DNA of 64,000 nt from Flavobacteriales bacterium (GTDB taxonomy: Bacteria; Bacteroidota; Bacteroidia; Flavobacteriales_D; Sanyastnellaceae): positions 1 to 64,000 of the forward strand of contig JAKVAX010000015.1 in the NCBI GenBank assembly GCA_022447625.1. The letters run 5' to 3'. The notes beneath the pieces are model-generated. The model searched no databases. It was not told the origin of the DNA and saw only the letters and a program-made list of their open reading frames with translations. A program made the position numbers and the translations under genes. Below are positions 43,758 to 51,555 of this stretch, in pieces. Within the stretch, counting starts at the first letter, position 1, and the number at the start of each line of letters is the position of its first letter.

Positions 43758-44549
43758 ATGAACCAAGGTTTCATCAAGAGAATTTCACGCAAAGCCGTGA
43801 TCACGGCTGGTAAATATATGATTGATCGCTTTCAACGAGATCCGTTGAACACAGGGGGAATGAAGGAAGTGTCAACTCAGATTTCCCTCTCAAGTAGAGA
43901 TCACATGATTACGGTGATCGATGAGTACCTTCAAATCCAAGAGACTTCAGGGAATGACCACTTCACCCGATTGAAAGTATCCTCAGGAGAACTTCATTTG
44001 GTTCACCTCGACGGTAGAGAGTGTTTCATATACGGTCAACCAAACTTCAGTTTGGCTATATCCTTCGTTGTAGAAGGAATTACTAAGATGTCTGGCGTTT
44101 TTAATCCTTACTACAAAGAGCTCTTCTTTGCCGAGGATTTGACACAAGTGAAGAGGAACAATATTGTTACTCAGGTCAATGACGTATACTCAATTGAAGA
44201 GAGCTTTTTAGGTTTTAGCTACCGCGGAGAATACGACTCCAATGGGATGAAGCGGTTGAATACGCTATTCAATATCATGCGTCAACCGGTTCGTACAATG
44301 ATCCCTGGAAGTGATCTTTATGGTCTCACTTTGGTAGCAAATGGTAATTTGGGCGGAATGATTTTAGCCACCCCGAATCTTGATCTGATTGGACCAGGTA
44401 TATTCTTGGTAGAGGCAGGAGGGGGGAAGGTGACCGATCTTCAAGGTGCTCCTGTTTCTCGAAATTCTGAGTTCATTGTGGCCACCAATCGCAAGCTTCA
44501 CTCAGCACTTATCAACCAAGAAGCATTCATCAATTTGAGTGATCAATAG
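43758..44549 (+). CDS. Inositol-monophosphatase-like protein with altered metal site
   Basis: 263 residues from the ATG at 43758 (an ATG at 43743 is also in frame). The C-terminal half follows the IMPase fold: G-Q-P-N-F-S-L-A-I-S-F-V-V-E-G … G-V-F-N-P-Y-Y-K-E-L-F-F-A-E, then G-S-D-L-Y-G-L-T-L-V-A-N-G and L-V-E-A-G-G-G-K-V-T-D-L-Q-G. But the DPLDGT metal motif is reduced to H-L-D-G-R-E, and the W-D of the third motif is L-D. It may be a non-catalytic or altered-specificity member, e.g. in the CysQ/SuhB/histidinol-phosphatase branch. It ends 6 bp before the convergent LpxH-like gene. Confidence 0.7.
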   Translation: MNQGFIKRISRKAVITAGKYMIDRFQRDPLNTGGMKEVSTQISLSSRDHMITVIDEYLQIQETSGNDHFTRLKVSSGELHLVHLDGRECFIYGQPNFSLAISFVVEGITKMSGVFNPYYKELFFAEDLTQVKRNNIVTQVNDVYSIEESFLGFSYRGEYDSNGMKRLNTLFNIMRQPVRTMIPGSDLYGLTLVANGNLGGMILATPNLDLIGPGIFLVEAGGGKVTDLQGAPVSRNSEFIVATNRKLHSALINQEAFINLSDQ

Positions 44550-44555
44550 CTCTTG

Positions 44556-45353
44556 CTATGCAGGAACTCGCTTCAATAGCGACGACCAACGATCAATAAT
44601 CTCTTGCTCGGCAAACTCTTCCGACTCGTAAGCATAGAGGTTCCATTCCCCATTGACGAATTCTAGCGCGCTGAGGTTTTCTATCCAATCTCCTGAGTTC
44701 ATGTAGTTGACCGTTTTCCCATCGAGTTCAATGGTTCGGCGTTGCGGTTGATGAATGTGACCACAAACAACGTAGTCGAAATCATTTTCAATGGCAATCT
44801 CAGCCGCAGTAGTCTCAAAATCGCTGATGTATTTGACCGCTTTCTTCACACTGTTCTTAATACGTTTAGAAAACGACATTCTCGGACGACCGAATAGCTG
44901 AAGCACTGCGTTGACTATGTTGTTTGTCGCAATCAAGAGGTCATAACCCCAACCACCCAGTTTAGCCAGCCACTTTGCATACTGCATGGAAGCGTCGAAA
45001 ATATCTCCATGAAAGAACCAGTATTTCTTGCCTTCGATACGTAATTCAAGTTGATTCACCAGGTGGAGATTCCCAATCGAAAATTCGGCATATCTGCGTA
45101 ATGCCTCATCGTGGTTTCCTGTGATGTAATAGACTGGAACTTTTTCTGAAAATCGGATGATCTGCTTCACGATCCGCATATGGGTCTCTGGGAAATAGCG
45201 CTTCTTGAAATTCCACATGTCGAAGATGTCTCCGTTGAGGATCACCATTTCAGGTTCAACAGAACTGAGATAGCGATTGAGCTCACGAGCTTTGCATCCG
45301 AATGTTCCAAGGTGTAGGTCACTCAAGACCAAGATGTCCACGTTACGCTTCAT
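44556..45353 (-). CDS. UDP-2,3-diacylglucosamine diphosphatase-like metallophosphoesterase
   Basis: 265 residues, cytoplasmic. The calcineurin-type metal motifs are complete: D-L-H-L-G near residue 12, G-D-I-F-D-M-W, G-N-H-D-E-A-L, F-H-G-D-I-F-D and G-H-I-H-Q-P. This motif set and length fit the LpxH-like family, which hydrolyses UDP-2,3-diacylglucosamine to lipid X in lipid A synthesis. Assignment to LpxH proper rather than a paralogue is not certain because no other lpx gene is near. Confidence 0.87.
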   Translation of the reverse strand: MKRNVDILVLSDLHLGTFGCKARELNRYLSSVEPEMVILNGDIFDMWNFKKRYFPETHMRIVKQIIRFSEKVPVYYITGNHDEALRRYAEFSIGNLHLVNQLELRIEGKKYWFFHGDIFDASMQYAKWLAKLGGWGYDLLIATNNIVNAVLQLFGRPRMSFSKRIKNSVKKAVKYISDFETTAAEIAIENDFDYVVCGHIHQPQRRTIELDGKTVNYMNSGDWIENLSALEFVNGEWNLYAYESEEFAEQEIIDRWSSLLKRVPA

Positions 45354-45483
45354 GTCCGAAGGTTTACTTCAAAATAAGCGTGTCAAATTGTGTTGGGGTT
45401 TACCCTTGAATTATGTGAGTTTTAAATGATTTGAGCCGTAATGAGTAGAATGTTAAGTACCTATGAATCAGGTGTTAACTGCA

Positions 45484-46458
45484 CTAGAGCCATAGCGGCA
45501 TCAACGCCCCAATGATCAATCCACCGGCCATTAGAATCTTTGACCACTTACTCGCAACACCATAGTGAGCCTTCTTACGTGCAATCCATGTAAAACGCAG
45601 ACTTACGAGGGCAGGAATAAAGATGGCGGCAACAACCATGGCCGCAAAAATGAAGAAGCTTGTTTCGTTCGGAACATAATCTCGAATGGCCCAGAGTGTA
45701 ATGGCAATAGCTACAAATAGCACCGTAAATAGTCCGATGATGTATCGCTTAGCGCCTTTTTCGCCCCAGGCGATAGGGATTGTTGTAAATCCACCGGCTT
45801 TATCTCCTTCCGTATCCTCAATGTCTTTTTGAGCTTCTCTGATCATAGTGGTCCAGAAAGCGAAACCAGCATATCCTAGTAACCACTGCCATGAGTCAAA
45901 TGAGAAGGCATTGCCGTTCCCACCCGTGAGAGTGAAAGCATGCGCTAACTTCGGAACTTCAATGAACCCAGCCCAAACAGGAACTACAGCTACCAAGAGC
46001 GAGACTACAAAATTGCCGATCCAAATCTGCTTTTTGAAGAGGAGGGAATAGAACCATAACAGGGCCGACATAGTCACTGGAAAAAGAATCAAACGCCAGT
46101 CGTTTTGGTCCCAAGCCAACCAAACAGTAATCAACGTGGCTATTACGTTGAAAGCATGATGACCGGCCATCACCACACGACGCTTCACCACGCGACCTAC
46201 AATGACCTTCTCTGGTTTGTTGACGCGATCAACTTTCAAATCGAAATAGTCATTGATCATATTTCCTGCAGCCGCGAGCAGCACCATCACGAATACCATC
46301 AGGCCAAATTTCCATTCTTCGAGAAGGAAGCCTTGGACCAATCCATGGTGTTCAGCAATCGCGTGAAGTACGCCCCAGCGCATTGCATACATCGTGAAAA
46401 CGATGATGAGCAAATTGACTGGACGAAGGAGCTTTATGAAACCCAGGGTGGAATTCAT
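45484..46458 (-). CDS. UbiA-family prenyltransferase (geranylgeranylglycerol-phosphate geranylgeranyltransferase-like)
   Basis: 324 residues with eight or nine membrane helices. The two Asp-rich prenyl-diphosphate motifs are present: N-D-Y-F-D-L-K-V-D (about 89-97) and a second at E-A-Q-K-D-I-E-D-T-E-G-D (about 207-218). Bacteroidota members of this subgroup are usually annotated as GGGP synthase-like UbiA proteins; quinone or other lipid prenylation is also possible. The -7 box ends only 4 bp upstream of the ATG, so the mRNA may be leaderless. Confidence 0.87.
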   Translation of the reverse strand: MNSTLGFIKLLRPVNLLIIVFTMYAMRWGVLHAIAEHHGLVQGFLLEEWKFGLMVFVMVLLAAAGNMINDYFDLKVDRVNKPEKVIVGRVVKRRVVMAGHHAFNVIATLITVWLAWDQNDWRLILFPVTMSALLWFYSLLFKKQIWIGNFVVSLLVAVVPVWAGFIEVPKLAHAFTLTGGNGNAFSFDSWQWLLGYAGFAFWTTMIREAQKDIEDTEGDKAGGFTTIPIAWGEKGAKRYIIGLFTVLFVAIAITLWAIRDYVPNETSFFIFAAMVVAAIFIPALVSLRFTWIARKKAHYGVASKWSKILMAGGLIIGALMPLWL

Positions 46459-46462
46459 ACCG

Positions 46463-46496
46463 CAAACCTACCAAATGCTTCCTTGAAAAAGATCAA
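46463..46496 (-). promoter_or_regulatory. Promoter of the UbiA-type gene, likely leaderless
   Basis: Minus strand: TTG (46494-46496), 23 bp, then perfect TAnnTTTG (TAGGTTTG, 46463-46470). The ATG at 46458 falls at the expected transcription start. Confidence 0.55.
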
Positions 46497-46608
46497 TTCC
46501 GCATAATCGTTGAAAGATTTGTCTGTTAATAATGTGTGGAATTGTTCTTGTCGAAGGAGGTGAAAGTGCTCAACTTTTGGTCTTAGATTAGAGCGACAAG
46601 TGGAGACT

Positions 46609-46932
46609 ATGAGCGAAAATCAAACATCTGAACTAACGAAAAGGGTCATGATCGTAGGGAAGCATGACTACATTATCGAGAAACTCGAAGGCATTCTTAA
46701 ACTGGCCAAATTCGGGACACTCGGTTCTTCTGATCCGGAAAGGATCATGCGGATGCTACGCGAAGAAGATTTTGATCTGCTACTGATTGGCGGTGGTATT
46801 GAACCCCACAGTCGTCTAGCGTACATCGAATACATTCAATCACACAAGCCTGATGTAAGAGTTGTAGAGCACTACGGCGGGCCAGCAACCATCTTAAGCG
46901 AGGTACACGGAGCCCTCGGGTTTACAGCATAG
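46609..46932 (+). CDS. Receiver-like protein without the phospho-acceptor Asp
   Basis: 107 residues from the ATG at 46609 (a GTG nine bases upstream is in frame); GGAG lies 5 bp before the ATG, rare here. The strand-helix rhythm (K-R-V-M-I-V-G-K … I-L-K-L-A … L-R-E-E-D-F-D-L-L-L-I-G-G-G-I-E … I-Q-S-H-K-P-D-V-R-V-V-E-H-Y-G-G) follows a response-regulator receiver, but the acceptor Asp after D-L-L-L is Gly. It may be a pseudo-receiver or small signalling partner. Its 3' end overlaps the convergent asparaginase gene by 11 bp. Confidence 0.65.
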   Translation: MSENQTSELTKRVMIVGKHDYIIEKLEGILKLAKFGTLGSSDPERIMRMLREEDFDLLLIGGGIEPHSRLAYIEYIQSHKPDVRVVEHYGGPATILSEVHGALGFTA

Positions 46933-47893
46933 ATTTCGCATCGATCATCTCGTTGTGTCCATCACGATGCAGCGCGTAGTTGAAACCAGGGTGTATCGCG
47001 TATGCTCCCACTTCACCTGCTTTATTCACTGCCAAATATCCAACTTGCATATCTTTCACATTGTTGCGTTCAGCGATGCGACGAACACCTTCTTCACATG
47101 CTTCTTGAGGAGAAGCACCTTGACGCATTAATTCAACAATCAAGAATGAACCCAAGGTGCGAAGTACCAATTCGCCGAGTCCTGTGGCAGTGGCTCCACC
47201 TACTTCATTGTCAACGAACAGTCCAGCTCCAATGATAGGACTATCACCAACGCGTCCATGCATTTTATAGGCCAAACCACTTGTGGTACATGCTCCCGCA
47301 ATGTCTCCAGCTTTATCCATCGAAAGAAGACCGATGGTATCGTGATTCTCAATATTAATGATGGGCTTATATTCTTTCTCCTTCAGCCATTCCTTCCAGG
47401 CTTTTTCAGATTCAGGAGTGAGAAGCTTGGTCTTTTCAAAGCCATTATCCAGCGCGAATCGACGTGCACCTTCGCCGGCTAACATGACGTGTGGCGTATC
47501 ATCCATCACTTTTCGCGCGACAGATACAGGGTGTAGAATATCTTGAAGGAAGCATACCGAACCAGCATTGCCTTTAGAGTCCATGATGCACGCGTCCAGA
47601 GTGACATTTCCATCGCGATCAGGCAATCCACCAACTCCTACACTTTGTCCGGTGGCATCAGCTTCGGTAATGCGCACGCCCATTTCCGCTGCATCTACTG
47701 CAGTTCCACCGTTGGCGATGATCTTGTGCGCCTCGTCATTCGCAGCTAACCCATGCCACCAGGTGCTGATAACCAGTCCTTTTTTATAAGGAATAGGGTC
47801 TTTCTTAACGGGTTGAGCTTTGACAAGAGGGGCGAGGCTTAGGCCGGCCAATGCTGCGCCTGAACGTTTCAGGAATGATCTTCTATTCGACAT
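46922..47893 (-). CDS. Glycosylasparaginase (N4-(beta-N-acetylglucosaminyl)-L-asparaginase) family
   Basis: 323 residues. Twin-arginine export signal at the N-terminus (SNRRSFLKRSGAALAGLSLAPLVKA). Ntn-hydrolase motifs are present: A-N-G-G-T-A-V-D-A-A-E, the autocleavage/nucleophile site H-D-T-I-G-L-L (Thr becomes the new N-terminus), and G-R-V-G-D-S-P-I-I-G-A-G-L-F-V-D-N … G-A-T-A-T-G-L-G-E. It cleaves the GlcNAc-Asn bond of glycoasparagine, or acts on Asn/isoAsp substrates; a periplasmic catabolic role is inferred from the Tat signal. Confidence 0.92.
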   Translation of the reverse strand: MSNRRSFLKRSGAALAGLSLAPLVKAQPVKKDPIPYKKGLVISTWWHGLAANDEAHKIIANGGTAVDAAEMGVRITEADATGQSVGVGGLPDRDGNVTLDACIMDSKGNAGSVCFLQDILHPVSVARKVMDDTPHVMLAGEGARRFALDNGFEKTKLLTPESEKAWKEWLKEKEYKPIINIENHDTIGLLSMDKAGDIAGACTTSGLAYKMHGRVGDSPIIGAGLFVDNEVGGATATGLGELVLRTLGSFLIVELMRQGASPQEACEEGVRRIAERNNVKDMQVGYLAVNKAGEVGAYAIHPGFNYALHRDGHNEMIDAKSML

Positions 47894-47924
47894 GCTAGAA
47901 ATGTAAGCATTCCTTTGTTTTTTT

Positions 47925-47937
47925 CGCTAGCGCGGAA
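47925..47937 (+). repeat. Dispersed 13-mer, copy 13, intergenic (CGCTAGCGCGGAA)
   Basis: Exact form in the 56-bp gap between two minus-strand genes, so its conservation is not due to a protein. The flank extends to TTTTCGCTAGCGCGGAAT. Confidence 0.85.
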
Positions 47938-47949
47938 TAGGATGGGATG

Positions 47950-48444
47950 TTAATCGTCTTCTTCGAGAATCTTCTTCTTCTCCTTTTCGAACTCTTCTTG
48001 AGTCAGGATTCCTTGGTCTAGAAGTGCTTTCAACTCGATGAGTCGCTCCACCTTCGATTTCGGACGATTGGCTTGCTGTAGTTCCCATTCAGGATGGTCA
48101 GGACTTACCGGCTGAAGCTGGTAGTGGTAGTTACTATCGTATTCGAGTGCCCAGATCCAAGGGATAAGAAAGAAGAAACCTCCAATCACAGCTCCTACAT
48201 GTACATCATCGTCTTTGACAATTTCGGCGTTTAAGGTCTCATATCCCAGCATTTCCATTCGGATCAATGTGTTGCTAAAGGAAGCTTTGGCATCTCGGTG
48301 TTTGTAGGGCGTCTTGCCTACCATATTTCCATCAAGGTAGAGCTTCGCCCCACTCGGAGAAGAAGTGATCATTGTCTTGCTAGAACATGATATCAAAGTA
48401 AAGGAAATCAGCAGGATAGATAGGAGTCGAGCCGTTCTTTGCAT
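47950..48444 (-). CDS. PEGA-domain lipoprotein with SHOCT-like tail
   Basis: 164 residues from the ATG at 48444, which starts a lipoprotein signal (MQRTARLLSILLISFTLISC); the longer frame upstream runs through heptamer array H9 and is rejected. The PEGA pattern is clear (I-T-S-S-P-S-G-A-K-L-Y-L-D-G-N-M-V-G-K-T-P-Y). A hydrophobic segment (VGAVIGGFFFLIPWIWALEY) follows and the end is a SHOCT-type helix pair (IELKALLDQGILTQEEFEKEKKKIL). Envelope protein of unknown role. Confidence 0.82.
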   Translation of the reverse strand: MQRTARLLSILLISFTLISCSSKTMITSSPSGAKLYLDGNMVGKTPYKHRDAKASFSNTLIRMEMLGYETLNAEIVKDDDVHVGAVIGGFFFLIPWIWALEYDSNYHYQLQPVSPDHPEWELQQANRPKSKVERLIELKALLDQGILTQEEFEKEKKKILEEDD

Positions 48445-48485
48445 GACAAAGTGTTTGGATAAAATTAAGCAATTCTTGTACCAAA

Positions 48486-48520
48486 GTGGAAAGCGGATTG
48501 CGGAATGTGGAATGCTGTGC
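48486..48520. repeat. Heptamer array H9 (GCGGATT/GTGGAAT type)
   Basis: Five units (GTGGAAA, GCGGATT, GCGGAAT, GTGGAAT, GCTGTGC) in the leader region of the PEGA lipoprotein gene. Confidence 0.7.
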
Positions 48521-48558
48521 ATCCCTAAATAGCGTTGACCTGTTGGTTCAACATTCTA

Positions 48559-49090
48559 CTATTTATTTAATGGGCAAAGGAAGGCTCCTGTTCTTTCTTC
48601 TTGTTCGGTCATAATGAATGAGACCGCACGGTTGGTTCGATCTTGGAGAATGAAATCGCTTCCTTCGGCGATGCGCATATCGAAGAGTGTGAGTGCTTCT
48701 CGATAGGCGTCTAGTGCCGGTTCTGTGGTACGTACTTTGTGTTGAAGAGCGCCAAGTTGTAGGTGAACTTCGGCCTGGGAGTCATTCCATCTCCATGACT
48801 TATACCATTCCGCGTTAGCGCGATCATATTCATACTTAGTTACATAAACCAAGGCTCTTGAATTATAAGCCAGATAGCAAGTTTCGTCCATCTGAATGGC
48901 CTTGTCGAGCACAGCCATCGCACTATCAGGCTTTCGATGATACACCTTTTGTGGCCTCTATTTGAAGCGACATGGCATCAGGGTGGTACGATGGTTTGTC
49001 ATTAGAATTGGTTCCACCGCAGGCGAAAAATAGAGCCGCTAAGACAAGAAGAAAGATGTTTCTTATGTTGCGAAGATCGCAATTGAGCAT
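48559..49090 (-). pseudogene. TPR lipoprotein gene split by a frameshift
   Basis: From the ATG at 49090 a lipoprotein signal reads MLNCDLRNIRNIFLLVLAALFFAC…, continuing about 50 codons before a stop. In another frame, from about 48950, a TPR-containing protein continues (YHRKPDSAMAVLDKAIQMDETCYLAYNSRALVY…) to 48559. Deleting one G from the GG in AAAGGTGTATCAT (about 48950) would join the two parts. A shorter GTG-started TPR protein (48945) is possible but would lack a signal. Either a recent frameshift or a sequencing error. Confidence 0.65.
48808..48820 (-). repeat. Dispersed 13-mer, copy 14 (CGCTAACGCGGAA)
   Basis: In frame as A-N-A-E in the frameshifted TPR lipoprotein. Confidence 0.7.
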
Positions 49091-49104
49091 CAATCAACAA
49101 CTGA

Positions 49105-49395
49105 CTAATGCGAGTCTAAATTGATGACAGATTCATTGAAACAACTCACGTCAACGTTGTAGTAGTGTTCGCTTCCGAACAATCCTGATTCCTCAGCACG
49201 AATGTGATGTGTGCCGGTCGTGATGTAATACGAGTCAGATTCGAAAGCGTCTATAGAGCCTATGAGGTCATCACCGGAATAAATGTAGAATATACAATCG
49301 GTATGATTTTCAACGACAAGATCTCCGTAGGCGCACATAAAATCACATGAGGTAAAGAGAAAAGAAAGACAGATGATAAATAGGGAACTTCGCAT
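49105..49395 (-). CDS. Small lipoprotein, unknown function
   Basis: 96 residues. The signal MRSSLFIICLSFLFTSC ends in a lipobox Cys (17). The mature part is acidic and beta-rich, with several Cys and Tyr pairs, e.g. VVENHTDCIFYIYSGDDLIG and YITTGTHHIRAEE, giving a small Ig- or PEGA-like beta domain pattern. Not assigned to a family. Confidence 0.7.
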   Translation of the reverse strand: MRSSLFIICLSFLFTSCDFMCAYGDLVVENHTDCIFYIYSGDDLIGSIDAFESDSYYITTGTHHIRAEESGLFGSEHYYNVDVSCFNESVINLDSH

Positions 49396-49426
49396 ACCCG
49401 ATTTAAAACAACTATCGTACCGTAAA

Positions 49427-50035
49427 CTACTTCAGCACAATCTCCATCATCATTCCTTCTTTCACATCTCCAGTATCGTAAGTGATCGTGTGGTCTGATA
49501 CTTTTGCTACATCGAGGTTGCAGCTCTTAACTTTATGCTTGAAATGTAGTGTATTGATCTCACGAAGCAGTTCTTCTTCACCTGCTTCCCCTTGACGAAC
49601 CCACATGCGTATAGTCTTGCCGTCTTTCGAAACAAATGATTCAGGCATACTGCCTTCTTCCGGGTCATAACTGTTGGCCATGATGGTATTCAACGACTCT
49701 AGATCGTCAAAAGTGATCTTCATATTTAATTTCAAATTCAGCGTGTCTACGGTGAACGTGAAGTTGTCTTTACCTACTTCTTTCTCGATTTCACTGAAGA
49801 GCTCATCGCTATCCTCCATGAATTCGATCATGAACTTGCGCACTGCTTGGTCTTTATCAGCTTGAGTTGTGTAAACAGTATCACCCTCTAACTCTGCCAT
49901 AGCAGTGAAAAGCGCAGATAAATCAAGTTTCGTTTCTGAATAGCCAGAGAAGTCTTTGTCGAAGTAGATATCGTTCTCGACAACACAAGAAGCCAGCAAT
50001 AGAACAGCGGCAAAAAAGCTAAAAATCTTTTTCAT
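49427..50035 (-). CDS. Lipoprotein, unknown function
   Basis: 202 residues from the ATG at 50035, which starts the lipoprotein signal (MKKIFSFFAAVLLLASC); the upstream frame extension lacks such a start. The mature part is charged with amphipathic strands and helices (D-F-S-G-Y-S-E-T-K-L-D-L … F-T-F-T-V-D-T-L-N-L-K-L-N-M-K-I-T-F-D-D). No domain recognised. Confidence 0.75.
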   Translation of the reverse strand: MKKIFSFFAAVLLLASCVVENDIYFDKDFSGYSETKLDLSALFTAMAELEGDTVYTTQADKDQAVRKFMIEFMEDSDELFSEIEKEVGKDNFTFTVDTLNLKLNMKITFDDLESLNTIMANSYDPEEGSMPESFVSKDGKTIRMWVRQGEAGEEELLREINTLHFKHKVKSCNLDVAKVSDHTITYDTGDVKEGMMMEIVLK

Positions 50036-50119
50036 GATGGTTGGTTTCAAGGGTGACGTATAACCAGTATTGAAAGTTATGTCTTTATATGATTTTAACA
50101 CCTCTCCATCAACAAATAC

Positions 50120-50656
50120 CTAGCCATGATTTTTCTCAGTCTTCCGTTTACGCTTTTCGCGATAGAATGATTTATCAGCTACGTAAATCAACTTATTTAC
50201 TTCACAGAAAACGGTGTCACCTTGGTGATTGGTTAACGCTGTAAGTTTATGAATCTCAATTTCTTGATGCGCAGCCACTTGGCGCTTGATATCTACTACT
50301 TCTTCTTCAGTGTAAGTGAATTGCGCATAGAGATGTTCCTTGGCCGGTCGTTTAAATCTGACTTCTGCAGACTTATCCCAAACCACATAATCGGGCCCGA
50401 GGATATGAATGAGTTGAATCATCGGAATTGGGTCAACTGCCGAGAACATGCTACCACCGAATATGGAATTCACATAGTTGCGGTTCTTCCAGCTAATTTT
50501 CAATTTAACACGCACTTCATGTAGATCATCAGAAACGTCGATCACACGAGCTGTAGATCTTCGATACATGGGAGAGAGGTTAAACCCATGTTTAAATATC
50601 TTCTTTTGAGGTATGATCTTCGCACTAATCTTTGCAAGGCGCTGGTAAATCGACAT
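50120..50656 (-). CDS. DUF4442 hotdog-fold (thioesterase-like) protein
   Basis: 178 residues, cytoplasmic. Matches the DUF4442 pattern: basic N-terminus, L-S-P-M-Y-R-R-S-T-A-R-V, then W-K-N-R-N-Y-V-N-S-I-F-G-G-S-M-F-S-A-V-D-P-I-P-M (the hotdog central helix) and K-S-A-E-V-R-F-K-R-P-A. Probably an acyl-CoA thioesterase-like or acyl-binding protein; substrate unknown. Confidence 0.85.
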   Translation of the reverse strand: MSIYQRLAKISAKIIPQKKIFKHGFNLSPMYRRSTARVIDVSDDLHEVRVKLKISWKNRNYVNSIFGGSMFSAVDPIPMIQLIHILGPDYVVWDKSAEVRFKRPAKEHLYAQFTYTEEEVVDIKRQVAAHQEIEIHKLTALTNHQGDTVFCEVNKLIYVADKSFYREKRKRKTEKNHG

Positions 50657-50700
50657 AGGCGTTCAAATGATATGTATGCCTAATATACGGTTTAGAATTT

Positions 50701-50713
50701 CGCTTGCGCGGAA
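50701..50713 (+). repeat. Dispersed 13-mer, copy 15, intergenic (CGCTTGCGCGGAA)
   Basis: One-base variant in the 61-bp gap between the DUF4442 gene and the next minus-strand gene; flank TTTCGCTTGCGCGGAATGG resembles copy 13. Confidence 0.65.
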
Positions 50714-50717
50714 TGGT

Positions 50718-51506
50718 TTACTCGATATATACTTTCTTTTCAGCAGAGCCGTCAGAGTACAGGTAGATGAGAATTTGGTTGGGTTGAGGTTCGACCTCTT
50801 GCCCTTGGAGATTGACGATTTTGAGGAGTTCTTTCTTAGAATAATTAATGGCAAAGTCATGCACGGATAGGCTCAAATCGCAGTTGGAGGTGAAGTGATG
50901 GCTTTCTCCCTCCTCACGGTAGCAAATCATTTCGAACCAGCAATCACCTTGAACTGGTTGGACTGAATTGAATAACCCAGAAGATGCGCCTATGCCTTCC
51001 ACGAGGTAGGTGTTTCCTGTCAGCTGATACCGTTGTCTTGAAGTTCCATTCACCTCTATTTCATCGATAGACTCAATCACACGCCATTGCTCTAACCCCG
51101 CAATTCCTGCAGGCGATGGAACTGTATCTCCAATGTTGAGATTGAAATCGTAGACTATATATTCTTCCTCGAATGTACGCTTAAGATAAATGCGCTTGTC
51201 TTCTTCTCTAATCCCTCCGTAATAGTAGTAGTAGCTGCTCGTATCAATTGTGCACCATTCGCTGCTCACCGCTCCTTGAATCGTAACTGAAAGCGACATC
51301 AACTTGGCATAGGTTACGCCATTCAAAACGGTATCACCATCAATGGTATAACCATGAGTATAAGTAGTGAAACATTGAAAGTCACTGCAACTATTGACTT
51401 CTGTCCAGCTATCGCTGGAATCGGCAGTTGAAATGAAAGGGACGTATTCTTGAGCAGTCGCTGAAATTGTCAAAGACAGCACGAGGAGAGATAAGAAGAG
51501 TCGCAT
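50718..51506 (-). CDS. Secreted protein with short T9SS-type tail
   Basis: 262 residues. Signal peptide MRLFLSLLVLSLTISATAQ. The mature part is beta-rich (W-T-E-V … C-F-T-T-Y-T-H-G-Y-T-I-D-G-D-T-V-L-N-G-V-T-Y-A-K-L). This recurrent Bacteroidota pattern has T-x-x-L-N-G-x-x-Y-x-K-L near the start, a propeller-free fold and a short C-terminal sorting-like end (KIVNLQGQEVEPQPNQILIYLYSDGSAEKKVYI). No catalytic motif seen. Confidence 0.78.
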   Translation of the reverse strand: MRLFLSLLVLSLTISATAQEYVPFISTADSSDSWTEVNSCSDFQCFTTYTHGYTIDGDTVLNGVTYAKLMSLSVTIQGAVSSEWCTIDTSSYYYYYGGIREEDKRIYLKRTFEEEYIVYDFNLNIGDTVPSPAGIAGLEQWRVIESIDEIEVNGTSRQRYQLTGNTYLVEGIGASSGLFNSVQPVQGDCWFEMICYREEGESHHFTSNCDLSLSVHDFAINYSKKELLKIVNLQGQEVEPQPNQILIYLYSDGSAEKKVYIE

Positions 51507-51555
51507 GTTGTTTAGGTGTTGTTATGCATTACATACAATGTTGGCCAGGGCTGCC

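Noticed and set aside
45452-45478. Pho-box-like repeats upstream of the LpxH-like gene
   Set aside because: Two GTTAA words are 22 bp apart (two turns), but the middle unit is missing and no -7 box follows.
46532-46591. 19-codon ORF starting M-C-G-I-V, like glutamine amidotransferases
   Set aside because: Too short, and similarity is limited to five residues; AAGGAGGTGA inside it has no clear start codon to serve.
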